Shown: piece after piece, positions 1 through 8,450 of the stretch
How positions within the stretch are numbered: position 1 is the first letter of the stretch
Layout: the number at the start of each line of letters is the position of its first letter
Assembly (NCBI GenBank): GCA_041396585.1
Contig: JAWKYG010000006.1
Coordinates: forward strand, 186,001 to 250,000
Reading direction: 5' to 3'
Source of the DNA: JAUIAI01 sp041396585
GTDB taxonomy: Bacteria; Pseudomonadota; Gammaproteobacteria; Burkholderiales; Burkholderiaceae_E
Length of the DNA: 64,000 nt
Made by a program: the position numbers and the translations under genes
The notes under the pieces: generated by a model
What the model was told of the DNA's origin: nothing
The model's database searches: none
The model's input: only the letters and a program-made list of their open reading frames with translations

Positions 1-153
1 CACCACATCGCCGGGGCCGATCAGGTAGTCGTCCCGTTCCTGCGCCGACGCCGGCGAGGCCTGCAGCGCCAGCGCGACAGCCATCAGGCAGGCGAAAAAG
101 AACTGACCGGAAAGCAATTGCCGGAACAGGCCGGCGGCGGGCAACAGCTTCAT
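1..153 (-). CDS. Polysaccharide export protein, Wza/EpsE type (5' part only)
   Basis: Only the first 51 codons are present; the gene runs off the left edge. The ATG is at 153. A basic start (MKLLPAAG) leads into a hydrophobic stretch and a likely Sec cleavage site after ASPASA. The last visible residues, DDYLIGPGDVV, match the start of the Poly_export domain (Y-x-I-G-P-G-D) of outer-membrane polysaccharide channels. Such proteins sit in the outer membrane and pass EPS from the periplasm to the surface. It reads in the same direction as the EpsL-like gene 142 bp upstream, so the two may form one transcription unit. The family call rests on a short motif and on context. Confidence 0.75.
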   Translation of the reverse strand, partial: MKLLPAAGLFRQLLSGQFFFACLMAVALALQASPASAQERDDYLIGPGDVV

Positions 154-295
154 ATCGATAAGATTCCGTCGAAATTTCTAACAGGCCGATCATATCGTGC
201 CGGATCCGTGCGCACTGTGACGGAGTACTCCGGACGACGAAAGCTTTGACAGACCGGGATGCGGCCTGACGGCGACCGACGGGGCCTGGCCTGGC

Positions 296-1558
296 TCAGA
301 ACGAGAGCTTGGCGCTCAGGCCAAAGAGATTGGCGGTGAAATCGAGATTCGCGTAGTTGCTGCTGCGCTCCTCGCGGCGCATGAAGGCGCCAAACTGGAT
401 GTTGCGGGCGTAATCCCAGGTGAGTCCGACACCGTAGGTGGAGAGATCATCGTCGCGCACCGCGTTGTTCGATGTGACGAAGCCCGGATCCCCCGCGTAA
501 GAGCGCTTCTCGATCGACGCAATGCCGTTCAGCGTGAGCTTGCCCGTGAGACGGAAGCTCGGGCGCAGTCTCAGCTGCGTCACTTCGACGTAGTTCGAGG
601 TCAGCAGCTCTTCCGAGTAGATGGCGCGAATCAGATCCACGCCCATGAAGAACGCGCCGCCAGGGCGCCAATCAAGGCTCAGGCGTGCCGTGGGGCCGGA
701 GAAATCACGCTGAGACAGATTGTCGAAGCTGCGCTTGGTCAGGCCCACGCTGCCCGTCATCTTGGTGTCCAGAGACGGCTGAACCTGCATCCTGGCCAGC
801 AGTTCCTGCTGGGTGAAGCTGTTGTCGACCCCGCCCGCAACCGCCAGCACACCGCCGACCGCATCGACCACCTGCCGGTTCGGATACTTGCCGTCGGTGC
901 TGCGGAACACGAACTCGAGTTCGGTGCCGGTCCCGGGGGCGAAGCGCGCGCCTGCTTCGACGGAGTTGAAGTCATAGTCGCTGGCACGCTGCGCGGCCGT
1001 CGAATTGCTCAACGATGTGGTGTCTGCACCCACCACGACCGCCCAGCTCGGGGTCAGGCGCATGCCGGCGGTCACATAGAATCTGTTGATTCGCTGCAGG
1101 TTTTTATCGCTCTGCTGGGCATCGGTGAAATCGGACATGCGCTGATCGAGGCTCAGACCGAGCGTGCCGAACCAGGGCCGGCCGATCGCCCAGTTCCAGT
1201 TCGCGAGACCGGTGTACCCGATGTTGTCGAAACGCGAGTACTCGAGGTACTTGACCGGGCGCACCTCACCGGACACCGTAATCCGCTGCAGACTGATATC
1301 GCGATCGAATTTGACCCCGAATACACCCGAGACCACGGTGTCACTGCGGCTGGACTTGCCATAGGTGGGCGTGGGATCGATGCCCGCGTCCAGTCTGAAG
1401 ATGTTGTCGTCCCGCGTCATCTCCACGCCGGCATTGAACGTAAGCACATCCTCGACCTGCTCGGGCTGGGCAAGCGCCTGAGACTGGAACTGCGCCAGGA
1501 CCGCGCTCGGGCTTGCGCAAATAGCGGCAGCGATGAAAAGGCGGGCTTTTATGTTCAT
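296..1558 (-). CDS. EpsL-like outer-membrane beta-barrel protein of EPS export
   Basis: 420 aa. It has a signal peptide (MNIKARLF..., cleavage near AVLAQ). The mature protein alternates short polar and aromatic strands throughout and ends in LSAKLSF, with the terminal Phe typical of outer-membrane barrels. The mature start, with TRDDNIFRLDAG, resembles the EpsL family (barrels of EpsL-type EPS operons, as in Methylobacillus). The likely role is in export or anchoring of the polymer at the outer membrane. It precedes the Wza-type gene on the same strand and is divergent from the sugar phosphotransferase at 1700, across a 141-bp spacer with operator-like repeats. Confident for an EPS-associated barrel, less so for the exact EpsL role. 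Confidence 0.72.
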   Translation of the reverse strand: MNIKARLFIAAAICASPSAVLAQFQSQALAQPEQVEDVLTFNAGVEMTRDDNIFRLDAGIDPTPTYGKSSRSDTVVSGVFGVKFDRDISLQRITVSGEVRPVKYLEYSRFDNIGYTGLANWNWAIGRPWFGTLGLSLDQRMSDFTDAQQSDKNLQRINRFYVTAGMRLTPSWAVVVGADTTSLSNSTAAQRASDYDFNSVEAGARFAPGTGTELEFVFRSTDGKYPNRQVVDAVGGVLAVAGGVDNSFTQQELLARMQVQPSLDTKMTGSVGLTKRSFDNLSQRDFSGPTARLSLDWRPGGAFFMGVDLIRAIYSEELLTSNYVEVTQLRLRPSFRLTGKLTLNGIASIEKRSYAGDPGFVTSNNAVRDDDLSTYGVGLTWDYARNIQFGAFMRREERSSNYANLDFTANLFGLSAKLSF

Positions 1559-1617
1559 GTTTCTTCTGCCATGTGGCCGTTCGTCACCTGGAACGGTTCC
1601 GTTGGTTTAAATGGTAC

Positions 1618-1644
1618 TTGACCGCATTTCCCGCTTCGGGTCAA
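1618..1644. promoter_or_regulatory. Inverted repeat TTGACC-N15-GGTCAA in a divergent promoter region
   Basis: Arms at 1618-1623 and 1639-1644 are exact inverted copies. Each arm also resembles a -35 hexamer (TTGACC), one facing the plus-strand phosphotransferase and the other the minus-strand EpsL-like gene. The -10 regions at 17-bp spacing are weak (about 3 of 6 matches), so whether this is a pair of -35 boxes or an operator is open. Confidence 0.35.
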
Positions 1645-1645
1645 T

Positions 1646-1662
1646 TGTGGTTTTGCACCACA
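1646..1662. promoter_or_regulatory. Inverted repeat TGTGGT-N5-ACCACA, possible operator
   Basis: Perfect 6-bp arms around tttgc, two bases to the right of the previous repeat and 38 bp before the phosphotransferase start. Its symmetry and its position between divergent EPS genes suggest a transcription-factor site. The factor cannot be named from the sequence. Confidence 0.35.
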
Positions 1663-1699
1663 GCTACGTGGCGAGCCGCCGCGCGACCGACACGGATTC

Positions 1700-3109
1700 A
1701 TGGCCGAGACCAAGACCCAGTCCCTGCTGGACAACCGCACCCAGATCAAGACCGGCAACCATTCGATGCTCGGCCTGGCACGGGCCGCGGCCGATCCACT
1801 TGTGGCCGTGCTGGCGTTATTTCTGAGCACCGCGGTCTGGGGCCGGCAGGTCGGCACGCCCGAGATGATCACGGCGCTGGTCACATTCTCGCTGATGTAT
1901 CCGGGCAGCGTGTCATTTGCCGTCGGACAGCGCGGTCTGGTGCGCGATCTGCTCAGCCAATGGGGCGTGGTGCTTGGCCTGATGCTGTTGTTCGGTCTGG
2001 CGATCGACGCCCTCGACACCTTCGATAACAACGTGCTGGCCACCTGGATCATTTCGACGCCGCTCCTGCAGGCGCTGATTCATGCGCTGGCTCCCATTGC
2101 CCTGCCGCATCTGCGCGCCCTGCGCTCGCCGCAAAACGCGGTCATCATCGGGGCCAACGAACTCGGGCGCACGCTGGCGCGCTCGCTGCAGTCAGACCCT
2201 TACGCGAACATCCGCATCAGCGCGTTCTTCGATGACCGCGAAATCGAACGCCTGGGCAACGACCTCGAAGCGCCGATCAGCGGTCATATCGGCCGGGTCG
2301 CCGAGTTCGTGCGCGCGAACCGGGTCGATCAGATCTATATCGCGCTGCCGATGGCCTCGCAGCCCCGCATCCTGCGTCTGCTCGACGATCTGCGCGACAC
2401 CACCGCCTCGATCTATTTCGTGCCGGATATTTTTCTGTACGACCTGATTCAGGCGCGCGTGGACACCGTTGTCGGCCTGCCCGTGGTGGCGGTCTGCGAG
2501 ACCCCGTTCCATGGCACCCCGGGTATGCTCAAGCGGATCTCGGACCTGCTGATCGCTTCGCTGGCAGTGCTGCTGACCGCGCCGCTCATGCTCGCCCTGG
2601 CGCTGGCCATCAAGATCACGATGCCCGGGCCCGTGCTGTTCCGGCAACGCCGCTACGGTCTGGACGGGCGCGAGATCTCGGTCTGGAAATTCCGCTCGAT
2701 GAAGGTCACCGAAGACGGCGACCAGGTTCGACAGGCAACCCGCGACGACGACCGCATCACGCCGCTGGGCAGCTTCATGCGCCGCACCTCCCTCGATGAA
2801 CTGCCGCAGTTCTTCAATGTGCTCAGCGGACAGATGAGCGTGGTCGGGCCGCGCCCACATGCGGTGGTTCACAACGAAACCTATCGCAAGCTCATTAAGG
2901 GCTACATGATCCGTCACAAGGTCAAACCCGGGATCACCGGCTGGGCCCAGGTAAACGGCGCGCGCGGCGAGACCGAAACGGTCGAAAAGATGGAACGGCG
3001 GATCAATTACGACCTGGAATATCTGCGCAACTGGTCGCTGCGCCTCGATCTGATCATCATTGTCCGCACGGTGTTTCAGGCATTCGGGCGCGATCCCAAC
3101 GCCTACTGA
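1700..3109 (+). CDS. Undecaprenyl-phosphate sugar phosphotransferase (EPS initiation)
   Basis: 469 aa. It attaches the first sugar-1-phosphate (often glucose) to undecaprenyl phosphate at the inner membrane, starting the EPS repeat unit. Order: four N-terminal membrane segments (about 25-130), a Rossmann-like segment beginning NAVIIGANELGRTLA (about 145-250), a membrane hairpin near 275-300, then the bacterial sugar transferase domain with KFRSM, RRTSLDELPQ, SVVGPRPH and KPGITGWAQVNG. The length is normal for this family. It is the first gene right of the divergent promoter region. A second full-length homologue lies at 47316. Sugar specificity cannot be read from the sequence. Confidence 0.92.
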   Translation: MAETKTQSLLDNRTQIKTGNHSMLGLARAAADPLVAVLALFLSTAVWGRQVGTPEMITALVTFSLMYPGSVSFAVGQRGLVRDLLSQWGVVLGLMLLFGLAIDALDTFDNNVLATWIISTPLLQALIHALAPIALPHLRALRSPQNAVIIGANELGRTLARSLQSDPYANIRISAFFDDREIERLGNDLEAPISGHIGRVAEFVRANRVDQIYIALPMASQPRILRLLDDLRDTTASIYFVPDIFLYDLIQARVDTVVGLPVVAVCETPFHGTPGMLKRISDLLIASLAVLLTAPLMLALALAIKITMPGPVLFRQRRYGLDGREISVWKFRSMKVTEDGDQVRQATRDDDRITPLGSFMRRTSLDELPQFFNVLSGQMSVVGPRPHAVVHNETYRKLIKGYMIRHKVKPGITGWAQVNGARGETETVEKMERRINYDLEYLRNWSLRLDLIIIVRTVFQAFGRDPNAY

Positions 3110-3439
3110 ACACCGCTGCCTGGCGGCGCAACCGGCACCAGCCCGCCGTGCCGGTCGCACACGGGCCGCTTTGGCCCGGCCGAAGGGCGAATTCCCGGCG
3201 CCCGTGCAACGGGTGACTCACGAAAGCGGCATCAATCCGCACCAGGCGGACAGGCACGGCACAATAGGCACCTGACCGGCCGCCCGGGTTTCCCCGGGCG
3301 CCCTCGGGCTACGCCCGCTGTTCCGACGACAGCGGCGACGCGGGTCCCGCCGATGCTTTCGCCCGGCCGGGCCGCCGTCGCGCCATCGAGACTCGGCGCC
3401 GCCCGGACCGGATGCGACTGAATCAACCAGGGATCCACC
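3110..3439. other. Intergenic region with one GC hairpin
   Basis: No coding region was seen. The only clear structure is an 8-bp perfect hairpin, cgcccggg-tttc-cccgggcg, at 3281-3300. It has no T-run, so it is not a convincing terminator. The Shine-Dalgarno-like AGGGA lies just before the ATG at 3440. Confidence 0.4.
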
Positions 3440-6430
3440 ATGCCGTTGCTCTTCGAGATCATCGCGCCCGACGGCACCGTCACCCGGGTCGCGCCCGAGC
3501 GCGGTCTGGCGCGCGTGCCCGCCCAACCGGGCGCTGTCTACCGCATCGTCGACGAAAGCGGCGCCTCCTTGGGCGATGGCGCGCGCGTGCTGCGCTACGA
3601 GAACGACCTGGTCGTGGCCGATCTGCCGGGCGGGGACAACTTCGAGATCGCCGACTTCTTCTCCGCCTGCACGCCCGAGGCACCGTGCCAGTTCTCGCTG
3701 GCCGAGCTGGGCGGCGCACCCGGCGAGATGATCACGCCGATGTCATCGCCCGCTGCGGCTCTCACCCAGGGGGGCTTCCTGATGGCCGCGCCGGGCAGCC
3801 CGCCGCAGTCCCTGCCGCAGGCACCGGACAGCGAATTCAACTGGAAACCGATCGCGGCCATCGGTGGCGGCCTGGTCGTGGCGGGCGCCGGCCTCGGCGG
3901 CGGCGGCGGCGGTGGCGGCGAGGATCCGATTCCCAGTGCGCCGGCGCTGAGCACCCAGATCAGCAATGACACCACCCCTGTGTTTCGCGGCACAGCCCAG
4001 GCCGGCGTGCAGGTCACGATGACCCTGACGCCCGGGGGCACGACCCAGCGGGTCACCTACGTGACCACGGCCGACGGCAACGGCCAATGGACGATCGACA
4101 TCGGCAGCCAGACCCCCTCCGCGGGCACCTTGCCGGCGGGCGGCCTGCCCGCCAATCTGACAACCAGTGTCGACCTGCTGGCCACCAGCGCTTCGGGCAA
4201 TCAGAGCAGCGTCACCCAGGCGTCGATCATGATCGACCTGACGCCGCCGAATGCCACCGCCACCCTGACCGCGATCAACGACGACACGGTCCCCGCCGTG
4301 GGGGCGGTATCACCGAATGCCTCCTCCAATGATCTCTCGCCGCAAATCGTCGGCACGCTCGATCAGGCCCTGGCCAGTGGCGACCGGGTGGAGATCCTGC
4401 GCAACGGCGCGGTCATCGGCCAGGCCACCGTGAACGGCCTGAGCTGGGCGTTCACCGACACACCGCTTGGCAGCGCCACCAGCACCCCGGGTACCACCTT
4501 CGCCTACTCGGCGCGTGTCGCCGACGCCGCCGGCAACACCACGGCCGAAACCCCGGCCCAGAGCATCACGATCGATACAGAGGCGCCGCCGGCGCCGACG
4601 CTGAACGTGGTGGCCGGCGATGATGCGATTCTGCTGGCCGAGGCCACTGCCGGAGTCGCGGTCAGCGGCACCACGATCGGCAATGGCACGATCGACCTGA
4701 CCTGGGGCGGCGTCACCCGACAGGTGACGGCCGACGCCGCGGGCACCTTCAGCACCACCTTCCTGAGCGCCGAGTTGCCGGCCGCCGATGGCCAGATCGC
4801 AGTGTCCGCGATCGCGACGGATGGCGCCGGCAACGTCAGCGCCGCGGCGAGCCGTCCGATCGAGATCGATCGTGTCCCGCCAGGCCTGACCATCACCAGT
4901 TCTGCGGCCACGCCGTTCAATGCCGCCGCGACGCTGACCTTCACCTTCAGCGAACCGGTCACTGGCTTCGATCTCGGCGACGTGACGCTGGGCGGCGGCG
5001 TCACCGCCGGCACTTTCACGGCGGTCAGCCCGTCGGTGTACACGCTGCAGATCACACCACCGGCCAGCGCCGTAGGCACAGCCACCGCAACCGTGGCGGC
5101 CAATGTCGCCAATGACCTCGTCAACGGCGCCGCCGGTAACGGCAACACGGGCGCAAGTTTCAGTCAGGCCTACGACACGGCCCCGCCCACGCCGACGATC
5201 ACCGACGACATCGCTGCGGCAGAAACTCTCGGCAATGTGACCTTCACGATCGACTTCGGCGAGCCGGTGACCGGCTTTGCCGCCAACGAGCTGTCGATCA
5301 CCAATGGCACGCTGGTGTCCGGGCCGACCGGCAGTGGCGCGGTGTACACCGCGGTGGTCGCGCCGCCGCCGAACGACACGGGCACCATGACGCTGTCGGT
5401 GCTCGCCGGCGCGGTCACGGACGTTGCCGGCAATCCCAACCCCCTGGGCAGTGGCAGCCAGGGCTACAACACCGACCGGCCCACGGTCACCATCGCGCCC
5501 ACCGCGGGCGGCGTGATCACCCCGCCGCCCAACGCGGCCATTCAATACACGATCACCTTCAGTGAAGCGGTCACCGGGCTCACCCTGGGCGACATCCTGG
5601 TGATCAACGGCGCGGACTCCAACCTCGCGGGCAGCGGCGCCGTCTACACGTTCGACGCCACGCCGACCGCCAACCTCGAGGCCAACATGGTGGTCACGAT
5701 CGCCGCGGGCGGCGTGCAGGATCTCGGCGGCAACGACAACCTGGCGGGCTCCTCCGCGCCCCAACCGATCGATACGCTGGCACCCACCCTCACGATCACC
5801 GACAACACCGCCGGCACCGCCACCGGCCCGGTGCTCTACACATTCAGCTTCTCCGAGGCGGTCACCGGCTTCACGGCCGGCGATGTCACCATCACCAATG
5901 GCACCGCCGGCACCCTGAACGGCAGCGGCGCGAGCTACACGATGTCGATCACCCCGAACGCCAGCAGTACGGCCGACCTGCTGGTGTCGGTTGCCGGCGC
6001 TCAGGTGCAGGATGCCAGCGGCAACACCAATGCCCCGGCGAGCGCCGCGGCGCAGGCCGTCGATACCGATATCCCGAATCTGGTGCTGACCGACAACACC
6101 CCGGGCATCGCGAGTGCACCGATCGTGTTCACCTTCGATTTCGGCGAATCGGTCACCGGCTTCGATCAGGGCGATATCGGCATCGTGTCCTCGGCCGGTG
6201 TGAGCAGCTTCACGATCGATTCATTCACGACCCTGGCCGCAGGCCAGTTCGAACTCCAGGTGACCCCCGGCGAAGGCGAGATCGGCACACTGACGATCAA
6301 TGTCGCCGATGGCGTGGCCACCGACGCCGCGGGCAATGCCAGCACCGGCGTGGTCAACTACACACAGGATTTCTCGATGCCGGTGGTGGTGTTCTCGCTG
6401 CCGGACCCGGGCTTTTTCGGCGTGGCCTGA
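3440..6430 (+). CDS. Bap-like type I secreted surface protein with Ig-like repeats (1)
   Basis: 996 aa. Residues 1-130 form a BapA/LapA-type prefix domain (MPLLFEIIAPDG, then FFSACTPEAPCQF with a Cys pair). A hydrophobic segment near 135-152 and a run of glycines follow. One Ig-like domain (about 170-270) and further Ig/cadherin-like modules come next; the last five, about 100 aa each, carry the signature F-[SG]-E-x-V-T-G-[FL]. There is no Sec signal and no RTX nonapeptide; the C-terminus is short and hydrophobic (PDPGFFGVA). It is a likely adhesin or matrix protein, secreted by the type I system at 8450-12965. RBS AGGGATCCACC precedes the ATG. The function is inferred from architecture and context. 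Confidence 0.8.
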   Translation: MPLLFEIIAPDGTVTRVAPERGLARVPAQPGAVYRIVDESGASLGDGARVLRYENDLVVADLPGGDNFEIADFFSACTPEAPCQFSLAELGGAPGEMITPMSSPAAALTQGGFLMAAPGSPPQSLPQAPDSEFNWKPIAAIGGGLVVAGAGLGGGGGGGGEDPIPSAPALSTQISNDTTPVFRGTAQAGVQVTMTLTPGGTTQRVTYVTTADGNGQWTIDIGSQTPSAGTLPAGGLPANLTTSVDLLATSASGNQSSVTQASIMIDLTPPNATATLTAINDDTVPAVGAVSPNASSNDLSPQIVGTLDQALASGDRVEILRNGAVIGQATVNGLSWAFTDTPLGSATSTPGTTFAYSARVADAAGNTTAETPAQSITIDTEAPPAPTLNVVAGDDAILLAEATAGVAVSGTTIGNGTIDLTWGGVTRQVTADAAGTFSTTFLSAELPAADGQIAVSAIATDGAGNVSAAASRPIEIDRVPPGLTITSSAATPFNAAATLTFTFSEPVTGFDLGDVTLGGGVTAGTFTAVSPSVYTLQITPPASAVGTATATVAANVANDLVNGAAGNGNTGASFSQAYDTAPPTPTITDDIAAAETLGNVTFTIDFGEPVTGFAANELSITNGTLVSGPTGSGAVYTAVVAPPPNDTGTMTLSVLAGAVTDVAGNPNPLGSGSQGYNTDRPTVTIAPTAGGVITPPPNAAIQYTITFSEAVTGLTLGDILVINGADSNLAGSGAVYTFDATPTANLEANMVVTIAAGGVQDLGGNDNLAGSSAPQPIDTLAPTLTITDNTAGTATGPVLYTFSFSEAVTGFTAGDVTITNGTAGTLNGSGASYTMSITPNASSTADLLVSVAGAQVQDASGNTNAPASAAAQAVDTDIPNLVLTDNTPGIASAPIVFTFDFGESVTGFDQGDIGIVSSAGVSSFTIDSFTTLAAGQFELQVTPGEGEIGTLTINVADGVATDAAGNASTGVVNYTQDFSMPVVVFSLPDPGFFGVA
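4890..6390 (+). repeat. Five tandem Ig-like repeats (about 300 bp each) in the Bap-like gene
   Basis: The core motif F-[SG]-E-x-V-T-G-[FL] is encoded near 4945, 5250, 5555, 5855 and 6135, so the period is about 300 bp (100 residues). The copies have diverged in sequence (for example FSEPVTGFDLGDV, FGEPVTGFAANEL, FSEAVTGLTLGDI), so this is protein-level repetition rather than a recent DNA duplication. Confidence 0.75.
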
Positions 6431-6476
6431 GCGGGCACCAGCAAGCGCCCGCGCTTCATCCTGATACGATTGCGGA

Positions 6477-6490
6477 TGTGACGCGTCACA
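6477..6490. promoter_or_regulatory. Perfect palindrome TGTGACGCGTCACA upstream of the second Bap-like gene
   Basis: A 14-bp perfect palindrome with TGTGA/TCACA half-sites separated by 4 bp. The half-sites resemble those of the CRP family, but the spacer is the FNR-type 4 bp. A weak -10 (TACGAT, 6465-6470) ends 6 bp before it, so a bound protein would cover the transcription start. It lies 142 bp before the ATG at 6632. Confidence 0.4.
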
Positions 6491-6631
6491 CCCGCGAGCC
6501 GGCCGCGCCGTGCTTGCCGGTCTGCTCGCGCGCGATTTCGGCACGCCTTTTCTGGGCGGGCATTCACAGAAAATCAGGACGTCGGACGACGGCCGGGTGT
6601 TATGCCCCGCCGTCAGCCAGCACAGGACGCC

Positions 6632-8450
6632 ATGGAACTGCTGCTCAAGGTCATCGCCCCCTCGGGGCAGATTTCGCTGTTGCCATTGGCCGCGGGGCGC
6701 ATCGAACTCGATGCCGCTCCGGGCGCACGCTATCAGCTCATCGTCGAGGGAACCGGTCAGGACGTCGCGCCACGCGTCATGCGCCTGGTCGACGACCTGG
6801 TCATCGATCATCTGCCCACACCGGACGAGATTCAGATCACCGGCTTCTTCACCGCCTGCGGTGAATCGAAGGGCAGTTGCCGCTTCGAGGTCTACCTCGA
6901 CGGCGAGGGCGTCGCCAGCGCCCTGGTCACCCCGGGCAGTGAACCGATCGCGGCCATGACCGGCGGTGGCTTCCTGATGGCCGAACCCGGTGCGCCCGCA
7001 TCGGCCCTGCCGGTGCCCCCGGAGGCCGAATCCGCGCCGATCTGGCGCCCGGTCATGGCCGCGGCCGCCGGCGTGCTGGTGCTCGGCGCTGCTGCCGGCA
7101 GCGGCGGCGGTGGCGCGGGCGACGCCACCGGCCCTGCCCGCCCGGTGGTCGCCAGCGACAACTCGGTCAACACCCGCCTGCCCGAGATCTCCGGCACGGC
7201 CGAACCCGGCAGTCAGGTGGCGGTCACGCTGACCCCCAGCGGTGGCGCATCGGTGCGTTACGCGACGGTCGCCGATGCGCAGGGCAAGTGGAGCATATCC
7301 ACGGCCAACGACACCCCGCTCAGCGGCACCTTGCCCACGGGCGGTCTGCCCGAGAATGTCCCGGTAGCGGTGGAAGTCGTGGCCCTCGACGCCGCCGGAA
7401 ACATCAGTGAGACCAGCCAGAGCACCCTGGCCATCGACGCCCAGCCGCCGGCCGCGCCCACCCTCAGACTCGAAGGCGCGGGCTCGGGCTCGGCCGCCCC
7501 GGTCCTGAACGGCGGTGATCTGGCCGACGGCCTGACCGTCACCGGTACCGCCGAGGCCGGCAGCACCGTCACAGTCCGCCTCGACGGCACGACGATTCAG
7601 CAGCAAACCTCGACCGACGCGGGCGGGCGCTTCGCCTTGATCCTGGGGGGCGCCGGGCTGAGCCTGGCCGACGGCCAGCACACGGTGAGCGCCGAGGCCA
7701 CCGACGCGGCCGGTAACACCGGCCCGAGCAGCTCGGCTTCGCTTACTGTCGATGCCAGCCTGAGCGCGGTCAGCGCCACGTTCGACGCGATCGTCGATGA
7801 CCGTGCGCCCAATGTGGGCCTGCTCAGCAATGGCGCCAGCAGCAACGACACCCTACCCACGCTGCGCGGCGAGCCTTTCAGGGCCGCTGGCGAGCGACGA
7901 ACAACTTCTGGTCCTGCTGGATGGCGCCCCGATCGGTGCCGCCAACATCCAGGCCTCGGGTTGGGAGTTCACGGTTCGCAATCCCCTGGCCGACGGTGAG
8001 CATTCGTTCACGCTGAGACTCACAGACGGCGCCGGCAACACCGGCACGCCGACTCCGGGGGCCGCGCTGACACTGATCACCGACACCCAGCCGCCGACCC
8101 AACGCCCGGTCATCAGCGGCGTCATCGATGACAGTGGCTCCACGCCGATCAAGGTGGGCAATGGCGGTACCGTCGCCGACGACGCCCCGATGGTTCAGGT
8201 CACCCTCGATTCGGTCCTGGAGGCCGGCGAGTCGATCGTCGTCTGGCAGGCCAGGGGGGGCCGCGCGATCAGCCTTGGCACGGTGAGTCAGGACACCAAC
8301 GACCCGAGCGGTCTGACCTACCAGGTGCTCGACGACGCCCTCCCGAGCGCCGGCGTGGTCACGTATCAGGCGCTGGTCGTGGATGCGGCGGGCTGGACGA
8401 CCCCCTCGAGTCCGGTGTTCGCGATTCAGATCGCCAGCGATATCGTCTGA
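6632..8450 (+). CDS. Bap-like type I secreted Ig-repeat protein (2), broken by a +1 frameshift
   Basis: A paralogue of the protein at 3440: prefix domain (MELLLKVIAPSG, FFTACGESKGSCRF), hydrophobic segment, Gly-rich stretch, then Ig-like domains. Start 6632 is chosen because AGGA precedes it and it aligns with the first protein; an ATG 30 bp upstream is less likely. The frame breaks near 7871. Reading from 6632 continues as nonsense to 7999, while the next frame continues the Ig motif (SLSGPLASDEQLLVLLDG) to a stop at 8450 that overlaps the ATG of the TolC gene. Removing one G gives about 605 aa. No RTX repeats; the C-terminus is FAIQIASDIV. It may be a sequencing error or a real lesion. Confidence 0.75.

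Noticed and set aside
3281..3300. Perfect GC hairpin after the first phosphotransferase
   Set aside because: No T-run follows, so it is not called a terminator.
4310..5764. 484-codon minus-strand open frame opposite the first Bap-like gene
   Set aside because: Arg/Gly/Asp-rich shadow frame without recognisable domains; the plus-strand Ig repeats explain the openness.
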